Shown here: in pieces, positions 35,401 to 44,217 of the stretch
How the letters are laid out: each line of letters begins with the position of its first letter
Position numbering within the stretch: the stretch's first letter is position 1
NCBI GenBank assembly: GCA_041583135.1
Contig: JBFHGJ010000027.1
Location: 1 to 58,871, forward strand
Direction of reading: 5' to 3'
DNA from: JABSOG01 sp041583135
Lineage (GTDB): Bacteria; Pseudomonadota; Gammaproteobacteria; Enterobacterales; Alteromonadaceae
DNA length: 58,871 nt
The notes under the pieces: model-generated
The model's input: the letters and a program-made list of their open reading frames with translations, nothing else
The model's database searches: none
What the model was told of the DNA's origin: nothing
Translations under genes and position numbers: made by a program

Positions 35401-35868
35401 GTCATCGTCGGTGACTATGACTTTAACTTGCTTATTGCCCGCACTGGCTGCGGTCCAAGGCGATGATACTGGCGAGTTGTTGAGCAAAAATTCGGTGCTG
35501 ACAATGGTACCGTCGGCATCGGCCGCCGCAATGTCAAAAAGCACCGCATCGCCAAGGTTGAATTGACTGTTGTCAGTGGGCGAGACAAAGCGCACCGTTG
35601 GTGGTTGATTGCCGTCGCTGCAATCCCCCTGTAGCGCCCAAACGCCCCATTGGCCGGTGGTGGTGGGGTCTTCACCTTGAGTCCACCACTTGGCTTGATA
35701 AAGCTGCTGGCTATGGGTGACTTGGTCGTCGGCGGTATAGATTTCAGCGGCTTGCCACGGTGATACGCCGTCACAGCTAACTGCCGCTGCCATCGCACTG
35801 CCTTGAGCACTCAAGGCCAGCAGCAATGACGCTGGTAAGAGGTATTTCTTGTTCTTTTTAAGTTTCAT
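32482..35868 (-). CDS. GH18 chitinase with N-terminal CBM5/12, Ig-like and ChiC domains (ChiA-like)
   Basis: 1128 residues. The signal peptide ends GSAMA-AA. An N-terminal CBM5/12 (YQAKWWTQGEDPTTTGQWG) is followed by three Ig-like domains (about 85-370). The GH18 barrel at about 390-850 has the motif GFDGLDIDYEY with catalytic Glu at about 557. A ChiC-type chitinase C-terminal domain follows (about 880-1050, LRNLDIQVRVYGFKLGDNNY), then a final chitin-binding region (YQAKWWTQSQPGGADW). The ChiC domain is typical of the main secreted chitinase of Vibrio, Aeromonas and Alteromonas. AAGGA precedes the ATG. It is divergent from the GH19 chitinase. Confidence 0.92.
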   Translation of the reverse strand: MKLKKNKKYLLPASLLLALSAQGSAMAAAVSCDGVSPWQAAEIYTADDQVTHSQQLYQAKWWTQGEDPTTTGQWGVWALQGDCSDGNQPPTVRFVSPTDNSQFNLGDAVLFDIAAADADGTIVSTEFLLNNSPVSSPWTAASAGNKQVKVIVTDDDGASAEAVVNIQVNDVALELPNVAIDSPTSPVSLNQGETLAISVSASVTDDTNGNYVAKVELLVDNAVVAVADGANSPYQFNWIATEAGEYSLNARAFNRKNDSVVSTSLTVTVLGNKAPTVSLTAPGDNSQFDENALVDIAASATDVDGTVKSVEFFVDTQSVGVDSSVPYTAQWTATGDGNHTISAIATDDKGKTSTAALATVMVKGANPTDHEACRPDGLVGDSVYCDVYDQQGREKMGTDHARRVIGYFTSWRTGHNGKPRYIASDIPWDKITHINYAFAHIDGQNKISIGDITDPNNTALGIDWPGVAGAEMDPSYNYKGHFNLLNKYKKQYPQVKTLISVGGWAETGGFFDKNGNRVASGGFYSMTESQANIDTFADSAVAFLRQYGFDGLDIDYEYATSNNGAGNPMDEWIAGPNRGKLWAGYEALMKTLRAKLDAASKQDGKHYMLTIAAPASGWLLRGQEFYQVSKYLDYVNIMSYDLHGAWNNYVGPNSALFDNQNDPELKPVYDTAQYGSIGYLNTDWAFHYFRGSMPAGRINIGLPYYTRGWKDVEGGGVNGLWGISKLADQKQCPLGTGTDKERNPYANQNTAPCGSGATGIDNIWHDKNANGEEEPAGFNPMWHIKNMLAGIEGSYIGAYGLDPVNDPDDRLGSYVYAFDEGTQTASIYSAERKVYLSIEDEKVMQRKVDYVIEKGIGGVMFWELAGDFAWHQDRGEYYFGDTLTAIAYQGFKTATPYGNKKAEIDMPLRNLDIQVRVYGFKLGDNNYPINPKMQFINHSDIEIPGGSTIEFDVATTTPGTVADTSGLGMKVIKDGSNAAGHNGGGLENTFHRVQLTVPSWKSIKPGETLDGDIKVYLPISSPSNFTIEINGVKYGFSEEHGSGTPFCELNPDDPACKEVPPPSNLCVDKNIDPATIPAYPDFPQTDWQGNPSHAAQGDMMKDDSSVYQAKWWTQSQPGGADWTFVCNI

Positions 35869-36188
35869 TTTATCGGTCCTTTAGGCTTGGCTATATCGCG
35901 CCTTTTTATTGTTTGAGTCGGATCTTCTAGGACAAAAAGATAACGCTGTCACTGGCGCGTCCTTTTCTAAACTAGTTAACAAATAATCAATGTTCAACGT
36001 TTTTTTTGTATTATTTTTTAGCGATCAGGCTTGAGTTTTGCTTGTTTTTTGGTCTAAATGAATAAGGTGAAGACGCACTTGTGAATGAAATGTGTGTTGT
36101 CTTTATGTGCTGATTTAGTCACTCTAGTTGAATTATTTAAACTATTTATCAAAAACTTACACAAAAATAAAAAACAGGAAAAATGGAC
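35869..36188. promoter_or_regulatory. shared divergent promoter region of the chitinase genes
   Basis: This 320-base AT-rich gap separates the GH18 pair (minus) from the GH19 gene (plus), so promoters for both must lie here. Runs such as TTTTTTTTGTATTATTTTTT near 36000-36018 are visible. No palindrome strong enough to call an operator was found, and no chitin regulator gene is in the window. Confidence 0.5.
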
Positions 36189-37616
36189 ATGAAAAGCCTA
36201 AATTTTTTTACCCTCTCAATGACAACGTTGTCAATGTTTTCGACGTCAAGCCATGCGCTTGACGCTTGGCAAAACGACAAACATTATCCAAGCGGAAGTG
36301 CCGTTTGTCATAACTCGCAGCAATTTGACGCCAGATACTGGGCCAATGCTGGAGATGAGCCGGGAACTTCACAGTGGGGACCTTGGGTACTGAAAGCGAA
36401 TGCCCCAAGCTGTTCGCCCGGCGGTGGAGACGGTGATGATCAGACGCCGAAAGACCCTTATCTCACTGACATATCGAAAAACCCTCAAGGGGGGTATTTT
36501 ATGACCCGTGAATTACTCGATAGCGCAGAGCGGGAGAAGACCTCAAGCGATCTGTTTGTAAAGGTGAGCAATACCATCCGTAAACAAAATAACACGGTTG
36601 TCGAGGCGGTTTCGCCGGGTCGTTTGGCTAATCCTGATAATGTGTTGCGGGTCGAAGCCATTTTGCCAGAGCAAAGCTGGCAGTTTTTGTTTCCAATGAG
36701 GGCGCCACAATACGACTATCGAAAATTCTTACAGGCGGTGGCCAAGTTTCCTGCCTTTTGTGGCGAGCAGCAAAGTGCCGAGCAAGCGCTTGCAGTGTGC
36801 CGTAAATCGTTAGCAACGATGTTCGCTCACTTCACTCAGGAGACCGGCGGGCATGATCGTAACGCCAGCATTCCCGAATGGCGACAGGGCCTATATTTTA
36901 TACGTGAGGCGGGCTGCTCAGACGAGGGAAGTAGCTGCGGTTATAACAACAACTGTGGCCCGGGCACTTGGCAAAGTGAGGTGTGGCCTTGTGGCGTCGA
37001 TGCCAACGGTAACTATTTGAAATATTATGGTCGTGGCGCCAAGCAGCTTTCTTACAATTATAATTACGGACCATTTTCCGCTGCGATGTTCAATGATGTG
37101 ACTGTGCTGCTTAACCATCCGGAGAAGGTCGCCGATACTTGGCTGAATTTGGCCTCAGCGGTATTTTTCTTTGTCTATCCACAGCCACCGAAGCCTGATA
37201 TGTTGTCGGTGGTGGAAGGCTCTTGGGTGCCTAATGAGGCCGACAAGGCGAGAGGCATAAGCCCAGGATTTGGTGCCACCATCAATATCATCAATGGTGG
37301 CATTGAGTGTGGTCATGGCTATGATAAGCCGCAGGCACTTAATCGTATTGCCTATTATAAAGCGTTTGCCGCGTATCTTGGTGTGCCGATTGGGGCAGAT
37401 GAAGTGCTTGGCTGTAAAGACCAAGATAGCTTTAGCAATGAGGGTGCCGGTGCGCTTAATATTCATTGGGATGAAGATTGGAGCTGGCATTCAGATAGAC
37501 TCGATGGCAAAAGTTTTGAATGTAAGCTGGTGCCTTATCAAACCGCTTATTTTGCGCTTAGCGAAGGGGCTTATGAGCGTTGTTTAAAAGATAAATTCAA
37601 TACCACAGTGAAATAA
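36189..37616 (+). CDS. GH19 chitinase with N-terminal CBM5/12
   Basis: 475 residues. The signal peptide ends FSTSSHA. The CBM5/12 module (DAWQNDKHYPSG, DARYWANAGDEPGTSQWGPW) is at about 23-75, then a Gly/Asp linker. The GH19 lysozyme-like domain spans about 110-470, with the first catalytic Glu at about 218 in FTQETGGHDRN, and YGRGAKQLSYNYNYGPFS is the family signature. It cleaves chitin by inversion and complements the retaining GH18 enzymes. An ATG at 36183 also exists, but AGGA is spaced correctly only for the ATG at 36189. Confidence 0.92.
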   Translation: MKSLNFFTLSMTTLSMFSTSSHALDAWQNDKHYPSGSAVCHNSQQFDARYWANAGDEPGTSQWGPWVLKANAPSCSPGGGDGDDQTPKDPYLTDISKNPQGGYFMTRELLDSAEREKTSSDLFVKVSNTIRKQNNTVVEAVSPGRLANPDNVLRVEAILPEQSWQFLFPMRAPQYDYRKFLQAVAKFPAFCGEQQSAEQALAVCRKSLATMFAHFTQETGGHDRNASIPEWRQGLYFIREAGCSDEGSSCGYNNNCGPGTWQSEVWPCGVDANGNYLKYYGRGAKQLSYNYNYGPFSAAMFNDVTVLLNHPEKVADTWLNLASAVFFFVYPQPPKPDMLSVVEGSWVPNEADKARGISPGFGATINIINGGIECGHGYDKPQALNRIAYYKAFAAYLGVPIGADEVLGCKDQDSFSNEGAGALNIHWDEDWSWHSDRLDGKSFECKLVPYQTAYFALSEGAYERCLKDKFNTTVK

Positions 37617-37668
37617 GCGCTCAAGAGTATGCTAGACTTTTGACAGGTTTCAATTCAATGACGGTGTT

Positions 37669-38061
37669 ATGCGCAAACCTCTATATCTGTCAGTTGGTAT
37701 ACTTTGTCTGGTGTTAGGGGCGATTGGTGTGGTGTTACCCTTATTACCCACCACGCCCTTTGTTATTCTTGCGGCTTATTGCTTTTCCAAGTCATCTGCC
37801 CGGCTGCATCAAATGCTGCTCAATCACCGGTTGTTTGGTCCCATGCTCATTGAGTGGGAGGCTAACGGGGTGATCCCGTTTAAGGTGAAGTGTTTGTCTT
37901 CGAGCATGATGTTGATTATGGTCAGCTATCCTTTGTTGTTTAAATCGTTGCCTTGGTGGGCGGTGATTGGCGCGATATCGACTGTCGTAATCGCACTTTG
38001 GTATATTTGGAGTAGACCTTCGACTGCACCGTTAAAGGTCGATGTCGGCATGGAAAACTAG
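37669..38061 (+). CDS. DUF454 (YbaN-like) inner-membrane protein
   Basis: 130 residues with three or four hydrophobic segments. The DUF454 signature is clear: LGAIGVVLPLLPTTPFVILAAYCFSKSS, then LFGPMLIEWEANGVIPFKVK. The cellular function is unknown. It converges with the HD-GYP gene with one base between stop codons, so it has no room for a separate terminator. Confidence 0.9.
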   Translation: MRKPLYLSVGILCLVLGAIGVVLPLLPTTPFVILAAYCFSKSSARLHQMLLNHRLFGPMLIEWEANGVIPFKVKCLSSSMMLIMVSYPLLFKSLPWWAVIGAISTVVIALWYIWSRPSTAPLKVDVGMEN

Positions 38062-38062
38062 T

Positions 38063-39058
38063 TTACGTTTGTTGCTCTAGTTGAAGCCACTTATTCTTTT
38101 CCGCGATGATTTCATCTTTAATCGACAAAAACAGCGCCGCCAAGTGTGGATCAAAATGACTACCGGCATCTTGTTCGATAAGAGCAAAGGCATCTTCATT
38201 TGACCAAGGCTTTTTATAGGGGCGCTCCATGGTAAGTGCGTCAAAGACGTCGGCGATGGCAACAATGCGTGCCGACTGAGGTATTTGCTCACCGGTTAGC
38301 CCTTGGGGATAGCCGCTGCCATCATATTTTTCATGGTGTCCCAGCGCAATTTCTGCGGCAAGCGCAAACACCGGATTATCACTTTTGTGTAATATGTCAT
38401 AGCCTATCTGCGAGTGGGTTTTCATGATCTCCCATTCTGCGGCGGTGAGCTTGCGCGGTGCTTTTAAGATCTCGTCAGGAATGCCGATTTTGCCGGTATC
38501 GTGCATTGGCGCGGCCCATTTAAGGGCTTGAGCTTGTGTTGCTGACCAACCGGCAGCTTGGGCCAATAACGCCGCATAAGACGACATGCGCCATATATGA
38601 TGACCAGTATCGGTATCATTATAGTGACCTGCTTCACCGAGCATCAAAATCGCCGCATGAGCCAGATCTTCAAGGGTCTGTGCCCGTACCAACGAGAGGT
38701 GGGTCTTGACACGGCGCAAGACTATGGGCGCTGAAACCGGCTTACGCAAATAGTCTACCGCACCGACATCGAAACCTTCAGCCTCATTTTCAATCTCGCC
38801 CATGGCTGTCACAAAGATCACGGGAATATCGGCGGTTGCGGGGTCGGCTTTGAGGCGGCGACAGACTTCAAAACCGTGAATATCGGGCATCATGACATCG
38901 AGTAAAATCAATTGTGGCAAATGGGTTTTAGCCGCCTCCAGCGCCTTTTCCCCACAGTTGGCAAACATCAATTGATAATGAGGCTTTAATATCTGCTGGA
39001 GCAGTTTGAGGTTGTTAGGCTCATCATCGACCAGTAATAATTTTGCTTCGATTGTCAT
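38063..39058 (-). CDS. response regulator with HD-GYP c-di-GMP phosphodiesterase domain
   Basis: 331 residues. The receiver domain (about 5-125) contains LLVDDEPNN and the phospho-acceptor Asp in LILLDVMMPD. The HD-GYP domain (about 135-320) has HDTGKIG and HHEKYDGSGYP with intact metal-binding His/Asp and GYP residues, so c-di-GMP hydrolysis is likely. It begins 15 bases after the end of the hybrid kinase gene and is almost certainly its output partner in one operon. Confidence 0.92.
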   Translation of the reverse strand: MTIEAKLLLVDDEPNNLKLLQQILKPHYQLMFANCGEKALEAAKTHLPQLILLDVMMPDIHGFEVCRRLKADPATADIPVIFVTAMGEIENEAEGFDVGAVDYLRKPVSAPIVLRRVKTHLSLVRAQTLEDLAHAAILMLGEAGHYNDTDTGHHIWRMSSYAALLAQAAGWSATQAQALKWAAPMHDTGKIGIPDEILKAPRKLTAAEWEIMKTHSQIGYDILHKSDNPVFALAAEIALGHHEKYDGSGYPQGLTGEQIPQSARIVAIADVFDALTMERPYKKPWSNEDAFALIEQDAGSHFDPHLAALFLSIKDEIIAEKNKWLQLEQQT

Positions 39059-39073
39059 TGTGTAAACGGCCTC

Positions 39074-42025
39074 TTAGTCATCAATGGCATGTTTTAGCTG
39101 CTCTAGGGCGGCCTTGGCGCCGTCGAAATCAAAGCCGTCAAGGGCTTTTGTCAGCGCTTTTAGCCGTGGCTTTTCAATCAATTGTAGCAGTTGTTCAAGA
39201 TAGGGATAGGCGACATCGGGATTTAACTCGGCCAAGGCGTTGTGCAATTGCGCAATGAGAGCCAAGACTTGGCTTTTTTGTTCGGTGCTCAGGGCTGGCG
39301 TCGTACTTTGGGGCTTGTGCTGGTTTTGCTGCTGCGCTTGGCGTCCCTTTGCCTCTGATAGCTCCGCAATGGTTACCAGTAATTCACTGAAATTGATAGG
39401 TTTTCCAACCACCAAATCAAAGCCGGCGTCAAAATAGCTCTGCTGTTGAGTTTCGAGCATACTGGCCGTTTGCGCCAAAATGGCGATTGGTTGCAGCTGA
39501 TGTTCTCGCTCGTATTGACGTATGACCTTGGTCGCACTAATGCCGTCCATGTGGGGCATTTGTATATCCATCATAATGAGATCAAAACCGCCGCGCTTAA
39601 ACGCTTCAATTGCTTGTAGCCCGTCCGTTACTCGGGTCAGGTTATGGTCGAGGTGTTCAAACCATTGGGATACCAGTTTGGCGTTGACGTCATTGTCTTC
39701 GGCAAACAGAATATTTAGCGTTTTGCGAGGGGGGATTTCGTATACGCTTGCTTCACTGTCTTGTGCATTCTCTGAGCTGGCTTTGGGTAGTCTGGCGGTG
39801 AAATAAAAGGTTGAGCCTTGGCCTTCGTGGGAGTCAAACCAGATCCGGCCGCCCATCATCTCGACTATCTCTTTGCTGATGGTGGTGCCAAGACCGGTGC
39901 CGCCATATTTTCGGGTGGTACTGGTACTGCCTTGACTAAAGGCGCCAAAGATCTCTTTTTGGTGCTCGGGACTGATGCCGCAGCCGGTATCACGTACACT
40001 AAAGCGCAAAATATCCGGGTCGTCCGTGGTTTCAATAGAGACATCGACCCTGCCTTTTTCGGTGAATTTTATTGCGTTGCTGACGAGGTTTATTACCACT
40101 TGGCGCAACCTTGTCGGGTCGCCGGTCACTTGCGCCGGAATATCTTTGCCGCAACTGAAGTTCAGTGACAACCCTTTGTTTTGCGCATTGAGTTGTAACA
40201 TGCCGAGGGCTTTTGCGATGGTATCGATCAGTGGCATTGAGACTGATTCAAGGTCGATTTTACCGGCTTCTATTTTTGAGAAGTCGAGTATGTCGTTGAT
40301 GATAGCCAACAGGTTTTTGCCACTTTCTCTGATGGTGTTGATCAAGCCTAGATATTGTGGGTCAATGTCGGCTTTTTGCAGCAATATTTCTGAAAAACCG
40401 ATAATGGCATTCATCGGTGTGCGTATTTCATGGCTCATGTTGGCCAAAAATACGGCTTTGGTACGAGCGCCTTGCTCGGCCACGTCTTTGGCACGTAACA
40501 GCTCGCGTTCAAAATTCTTTTGTTGGGTAATGTCTTCAACAAAACCGACAAAAAGATGTTTGCCCGAGTCCAGTTCGCAGTGACCGACACTCAAGCGCGC
40601 CGGAAATGTGCTGCCGTCTTTACGCTCGGCTGTCACCTCCCGGGTTGCATCAACTATCCCGGCAGGGGCATTGACTGATAAGTTGTTTAAAAGCGCCATT
40701 TGCTGCTCAACACTGACGCCATGGGCCAGTATCGATACGTTTTTACCTCGGATCTCGCTGGCTTTGTAGCCGAACATGATTTCCGCAGCCGGATTGAAGG
40801 TGTCGATAATGCCTTGTTGGTCGATGGTGATCACGGCATTGGCCGCAGTATCTAAAATGGCTTTGGTCTCTGCGGTGGCGGCATGAACCATCATTTGCAG
40901 GCTTTCTCTATGTTGCTGTAGCTGGGCTTCGATAGCTTTGCGTTCGCTAATGTCTCTGAGTACGGCGATTTGTTCTGGTTGGCCATCTATGGTCATGATG
41001 GCCAAAGCAAACTCAATCGGAAACTCTTGGCCTTGACTGTTGAGGGCACTGAGTTCAAGACCTTTGGTAAAAGGCTTGCCGATGTATCCTGCCAGCGATG
41101 GTATCAGTTGATATAAGCTCATGCCGAGCATTTTGTCTTCACGATATCCGAAAATTTTGAGCGTGGCGTGGTTATATTGCGTAATTTGAGCGTCTTGATT
41201 GGTGACGATGATTGGATCGTCGATAGTATTAAACAGGGTATCGAGACGATTGCGTTCTTCCTTTAGCAGGCGCTCATCTTGTTCAAGCCTATCGAGCATG
41301 TTATCGACGGTTCGGGCGATATTGGCAATTTCATCACGGCCATTAAGGTGACTGCGCTGGTTACGTTGTCCCTGACCGAAGGCGTTTAGGGTGTGGCTTA
41401 GTCTATCGGCACGTTTTACCAGAAACAGGTGAAGTAACATGCTCACCAACAGGGCGATGACAAATGTGCCGATGGCGTTGTATATGGCCTGTTGTTGTAT
41501 CAGCGTGGTGGATTTTGCGATATCTTGGGTAACGTCCAGCCTCGTCAGCAAAAAACCGCAATTCTGGTTACGCAGTTTGTGCCCTAGAGGGGTGTTGGGA
41601 CACAGACTGATAAAGCCGTCTACAATGTCTTCATTTGCTTGGTCGATTTCGAACGTTTGACTATTGCGTACGCGGTTGACGATGGTAGCGTTGGTGCCTA
41701 GCGCTAGGCTATCCCAAGGCTCGCCCATATACTCGTAGTTGGTCGTGGCGATGATAATGCCTTGTTGGTTTACCACCAAAGTCAAGATGTTGTCAGGTTG
41801 GGCGCTGTTTGCGGCAACCAATTTACGAATGGGTCCCAGTTGTTCTTTTAGCAATAACAATTCCAACAACCCCTGACTGTCGGTCAGTCTTCTTTGCAAA
41901 TGTTCGATGACGCTTTGTTTGGCGGTGGTAAGTACCACGGAGCGACTGACCAGATAGGATGACAGCACGCTCATCAACGACAGTGCGCCTACCAGCATCG
42001 GTAGCAGGATTTTCAAACTCAGCAA
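39074..42025 (-). CDS. membrane hybrid sensor histidine kinase (HAMP-PAS-PAS-HisKA-HATPase-REC)
   Basis: 983 residues. Transmembrane helices at about 5-25 and 178-200 flank a periplasmic sensor region. HAMP follows (about 200-255), then two PAS domains (about 270-375 and 385-510), HisKA with phospho-His at about 532 in MSHEIRTPMNAI, an HATPase with NLVSNAIKF and GTGLGTTI, and a receiver with Asp in LIMMDIQMPHMDG. The last 90 residues are helical like an Hpt but lack the HxLKG phospho-histidine motif. The frame starts at a TTG; an ATG at codon 10 is an alternative. It probably signals to the adjacent HD-GYP regulator. The stimulus is unknown. Confidence 0.9.
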   Translation of the reverse strand: MLSLKILLPMLVGALSLMSVLSSYLVSRSVVLTTAKQSVIEHLQRRLTDSQGLLELLLLKEQLGPIRKLVAANSAQPDNILTLVVNQQGIIIATTNYEYMGEPWDSLALGTNATIVNRVRNSQTFEIDQANEDIVDGFISLCPNTPLGHKLRNQNCGFLLTRLDVTQDIAKSTTLIQQQAIYNAIGTFVIALLVSMLLHLFLVKRADRLSHTLNAFGQGQRNQRSHLNGRDEIANIARTVDNMLDRLEQDERLLKEERNRLDTLFNTIDDPIIVTNQDAQITQYNHATLKIFGYREDKMLGMSLYQLIPSLAGYIGKPFTKGLELSALNSQGQEFPIEFALAIMTIDGQPEQIAVLRDISERKAIEAQLQQHRESLQMMVHAATAETKAILDTAANAVITIDQQGIIDTFNPAAEIMFGYKASEIRGKNVSILAHGVSVEQQMALLNNLSVNAPAGIVDATREVTAERKDGSTFPARLSVGHCELDSGKHLFVGFVEDITQQKNFERELLRAKDVAEQGARTKAVFLANMSHEIRTPMNAIIGFSEILLQKADIDPQYLGLINTIRESGKNLLAIINDILDFSKIEAGKIDLESVSMPLIDTIAKALGMLQLNAQNKGLSLNFSCGKDIPAQVTGDPTRLRQVVINLVSNAIKFTEKGRVDVSIETTDDPDILRFSVRDTGCGISPEHQKEIFGAFSQGSTSTTRKYGGTGLGTTISKEIVEMMGGRIWFDSHEGQGSTFYFTARLPKASSENAQDSEASVYEIPPRKTLNILFAEDNDVNAKLVSQWFEHLDHNLTRVTDGLQAIEAFKRGGFDLIMMDIQMPHMDGISATKVIRQYEREHQLQPIAILAQTASMLETQQQSYFDAGFDLVVGKPINFSELLVTIAELSEAKGRQAQQQNQHKPQSTTPALSTEQKSQVLALIAQLHNALAELNPDVAYPYLEQLLQLIEKPRLKALTKALDGFDFDGAKAALEQLKHAIDD

Positions 42026-42257
42026 TTGGTTTATTGAAGCTTTGATGTTTATTGCCGCTTAAAGGGATTGATGAGTTAATCCTAGTGTGAAACTGAATAT
42101 TTGCCAGTTGTTGTGGGCGACAATTGTTTGTCCTACCAATTGGTGTTAGATTGAGCCTGCTTAGGTCTCAGACTTGGGTTTTATCCGAGCAAAGCGTACA
42201 GTGAAAGCCATTGGCGTCTGCTTGAATTTATCTAATGATTTTAAAAAGGACGCTTAT

Positions 42258-43097
42258 ATGAAAAAAGGCTACTTGAAACTCTCTTTACTGATGTGCTTGG
42301 TGGTGCAGCTCTTTACAGTGCAGGCACAAGCGCAGAATGTTCACCAGCAACTACTTGATGCCTCTGGCAGTAGTGCTTCACTGACAAGCATTCCGGATTC
42401 TATGAAGGCTGGTTTTGTCCAAGCGGCGCAAAGCACGCCGGGCTTTAATCAAGATATGTTGACGTTTCTCACCAACAGTATCGACCAACATTTTTCCGTT
42501 GCCAACCTACAGCAAAACCTAAACGATTATGTTGGTAAGCGCATTTCGGCCGATGAGGCTAAGGCGCTGTTGAACTGGTATAACTCGGCGCTGGGTAAAG
42601 AAATTGTTGCTGCAGAAAAGTCTGCCGGCACGCCTCAGGCGATTGAGTCTATTCAGCAGCAGGCACAGCAGCTTTTCAGCGATCAGATGCGGGTAGCGTT
42701 TGCACAAAAAATGGATGAAACCCTGGGCTTAACCAATATGATGTTGGACTTGCAAGTCGGCACTGCGGTTGCCATCGCTCAGGGAATGACCTCTCTCACA
42801 CAACCTCAATTGGCACAAGACAGTGCAGCCATGCGACAGCATGTGGCACAAAGCATGGAGCCGATGCGAGATAACATGAAGACGATGATCACAGTGATGA
42901 TGGTTTATGCCTATAAGGATATAGGTGAAGATAAACTCAAAGCGTACGGTGATTTCTTAAGTACGCCGGCGTGTCAGAAATTTGCCAAGGTATTGTTGCA
43001 AGGCACGCGTATTGCGATGGAAACTGAGTCGCAACGTTGGGCAACAAGCATTGCGCAGCAGGTCAGCGCAATGACGAAAAACAACAGCGTTGAATAA
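42258..43097 (+). CDS. exported DUF2059 protein
   Basis: 279 residues with a signal peptide ending TVQAQA. The mature protein is helical with the DUF2059 pattern near the C-terminus (YAYKDIGEDKLKAYGDFLSTPACQKFAKVL). The family is periplasmic and of unknown role. AAGGA precedes the ATG at 42258, so the longer frame from 42174 is rejected. It is a monocistronic gene ended by a strong hairpin at 43104. Confidence 0.85.
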   Translation: MKKGYLKLSLLMCLVVQLFTVQAQAQNVHQQLLDASGSSASLTSIPDSMKAGFVQAAQSTPGFNQDMLTFLTNSIDQHFSVANLQQNLNDYVGKRISADEAKALLNWYNSALGKEIVAAEKSAGTPQAIESIQQQAQQLFSDQMRVAFAQKMDETLGLTNMMLDLQVGTAVAIAQGMTSLTQPQLAQDSAAMRQHVAQSMEPMRDNMKTMITVMMVYAYKDIGEDKLKAYGDFLSTPACQKFAKVLLQGTRIAMETESQRWATSIAQQVSAMTKNNSVE

Positions 43098-43103
43098 ATA
43101 AAT

Positions 43104-43135
43104 GCCCTGCCGACATAGGGCTTTGTCGGCAGGGC
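43104..43135. terminator. strong hairpin between DUF2059 and hydroxyproline genes
   Basis: GCCCTGCCGACA at 43104-43115 pairs perfectly with TGTCGGCAGGGC at 43124-43135. On the minus strand it is followed by ATTTATTTATT, on the plus strand by no T-run. It likely ends the minus-strand hydroxyproline operon and may also protect the plus transcript. Confidence 0.7.
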
Positions 43136-43271
43136 GGCTCGTTGACGAAAGTTCGTCGCAGTAGTGGACAACAGTTGGCACAAGGGCATTACACCTGAGC
43201 TTCGTTTTAGCCGTCTTACGGCATGTCACAACCACTTCTTTCAGTTTAGTTCATGGTGTCAACAAATGGTA

Positions 43272-44198
43272 TTAAAAGCCGTTGACAAAAGGATCGGACA
43301 CATCCTGTAAAACCCGTGAATCCATTGTCACGTAGGCATTGCCGGTGATAATGGGAATGAGTTTATCGTCTTTACACTTCACAAAACCTTCAAAAATACT
43401 GCCGATGATGCTTTGTTGTCGCCACAGTTGACCGGGTTTGAGTAAGCCATCTTCGTACAGGCAGGCCATTTTGGCCGAAGTGCCGGTGCCGCAGGGCGAA
43501 CGGTCATATTCTCTGCCGGGACACAACACAAAGTTACGACTGTCGGCCAGTTGACTGTCGCTCGGCTCGCCGAACAATTCGATGTGGTCTACGGCACTGC
43601 CGTCGTCTCCGGTGATCCCGGCATCGTTCAGTGCCTGTTGGATGCTGGCACAATAGTTGACCAACGCGAGGGTATTGTCTTGGCTTAACACTTGGTGATG
43701 CTGCTTGACCAAATAGAACCAGTTACCGCCCCAAGCGATATCGCCGGTGATGCTGCCAAAGTTGGGTATATCGACGCTAACGTCTTTGGCAAAACGGTAG
43801 CTTGGGACATTTTCAATTCTGGCGCGGTTTGGCGACAGCAACTCCACTTCTACGACGCCCACCGGGGTTTCTACACGATGCAGCCCTAAGCCTACTTTAC
43901 CCAAATGATAGAGTGTGACGATAAGGCCAATCATGCCATGGCCGCACATCCCCAATACACCAGCGTTGTTAAAGAAGATTACGCCAGCGGCATTGTTTGG
44001 GTCGTGAGGTTCGCACAACAAGGCGCCAACCATGAACAGTGAGCCTCGCGGCTCACCGGTTAAGGTGGTGCGAATGTGGCTGAATTGCTCGACAAAGCGA
44101 GCACGTCTTTGGGCCATGGTGCCTTGGCCTAAATCTGGGCCGTTCTCTACAATGATCCGGGTTGGCTCGCCGCCGGTATGTGAATCAATGATACGCAT
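43272..44198 (-). CDS. 4-hydroxyproline 2-epimerase (proline racemase family)
   Basis: 308 residues. Both catalytic cysteines of the epimerases are present: Cys about 85 in GMCGHGMIG and Cys about 236 in SPCGTGTSAK. The dehydratase branch of the family has Ser/Thr at the first site, so trans-4-hydroxy-L-proline to cis-4-hydroxy-D-proline epimerisation is the best call. GAGGTG lies 8 bases before the ATG. It is the last gene of a three-gene minus-strand operon, 19 bases after the dehydrogenase. Proline racemase is the alternative, less likely in this context. Confidence 0.9.
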   Translation of the reverse strand: MRIIDSHTGGEPTRIIVENGPDLGQGTMAQRRARFVEQFSHIRTTLTGEPRGSLFMVGALLCEPHDPNNAAGVIFFNNAGVLGMCGHGMIGLIVTLYHLGKVGLGLHRVETPVGVVEVELLSPNRARIENVPSYRFAKDVSVDIPNFGSITGDIAWGGNWFYLVKQHHQVLSQDNTLALVNYCASIQQALNDAGITGDDGSAVDHIELFGEPSDSQLADSRNFVLCPGREYDRSPCGTGTSAKMACLYEDGLLKPGQLWRQQSIIGSIFEGFVKCKDDKLIPIITGNAYVTMDSRVLQDVSDPFVNGF

Positions 44199-44217
44199 GT
44201 GTGGTTCACCTCAAGCT

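Noticed and set aside
39975..40583. 202-codon plus-strand frame opposite the hybrid kinase
   Set aside because: It is the antisense of conserved kinase domains, with no start signal.
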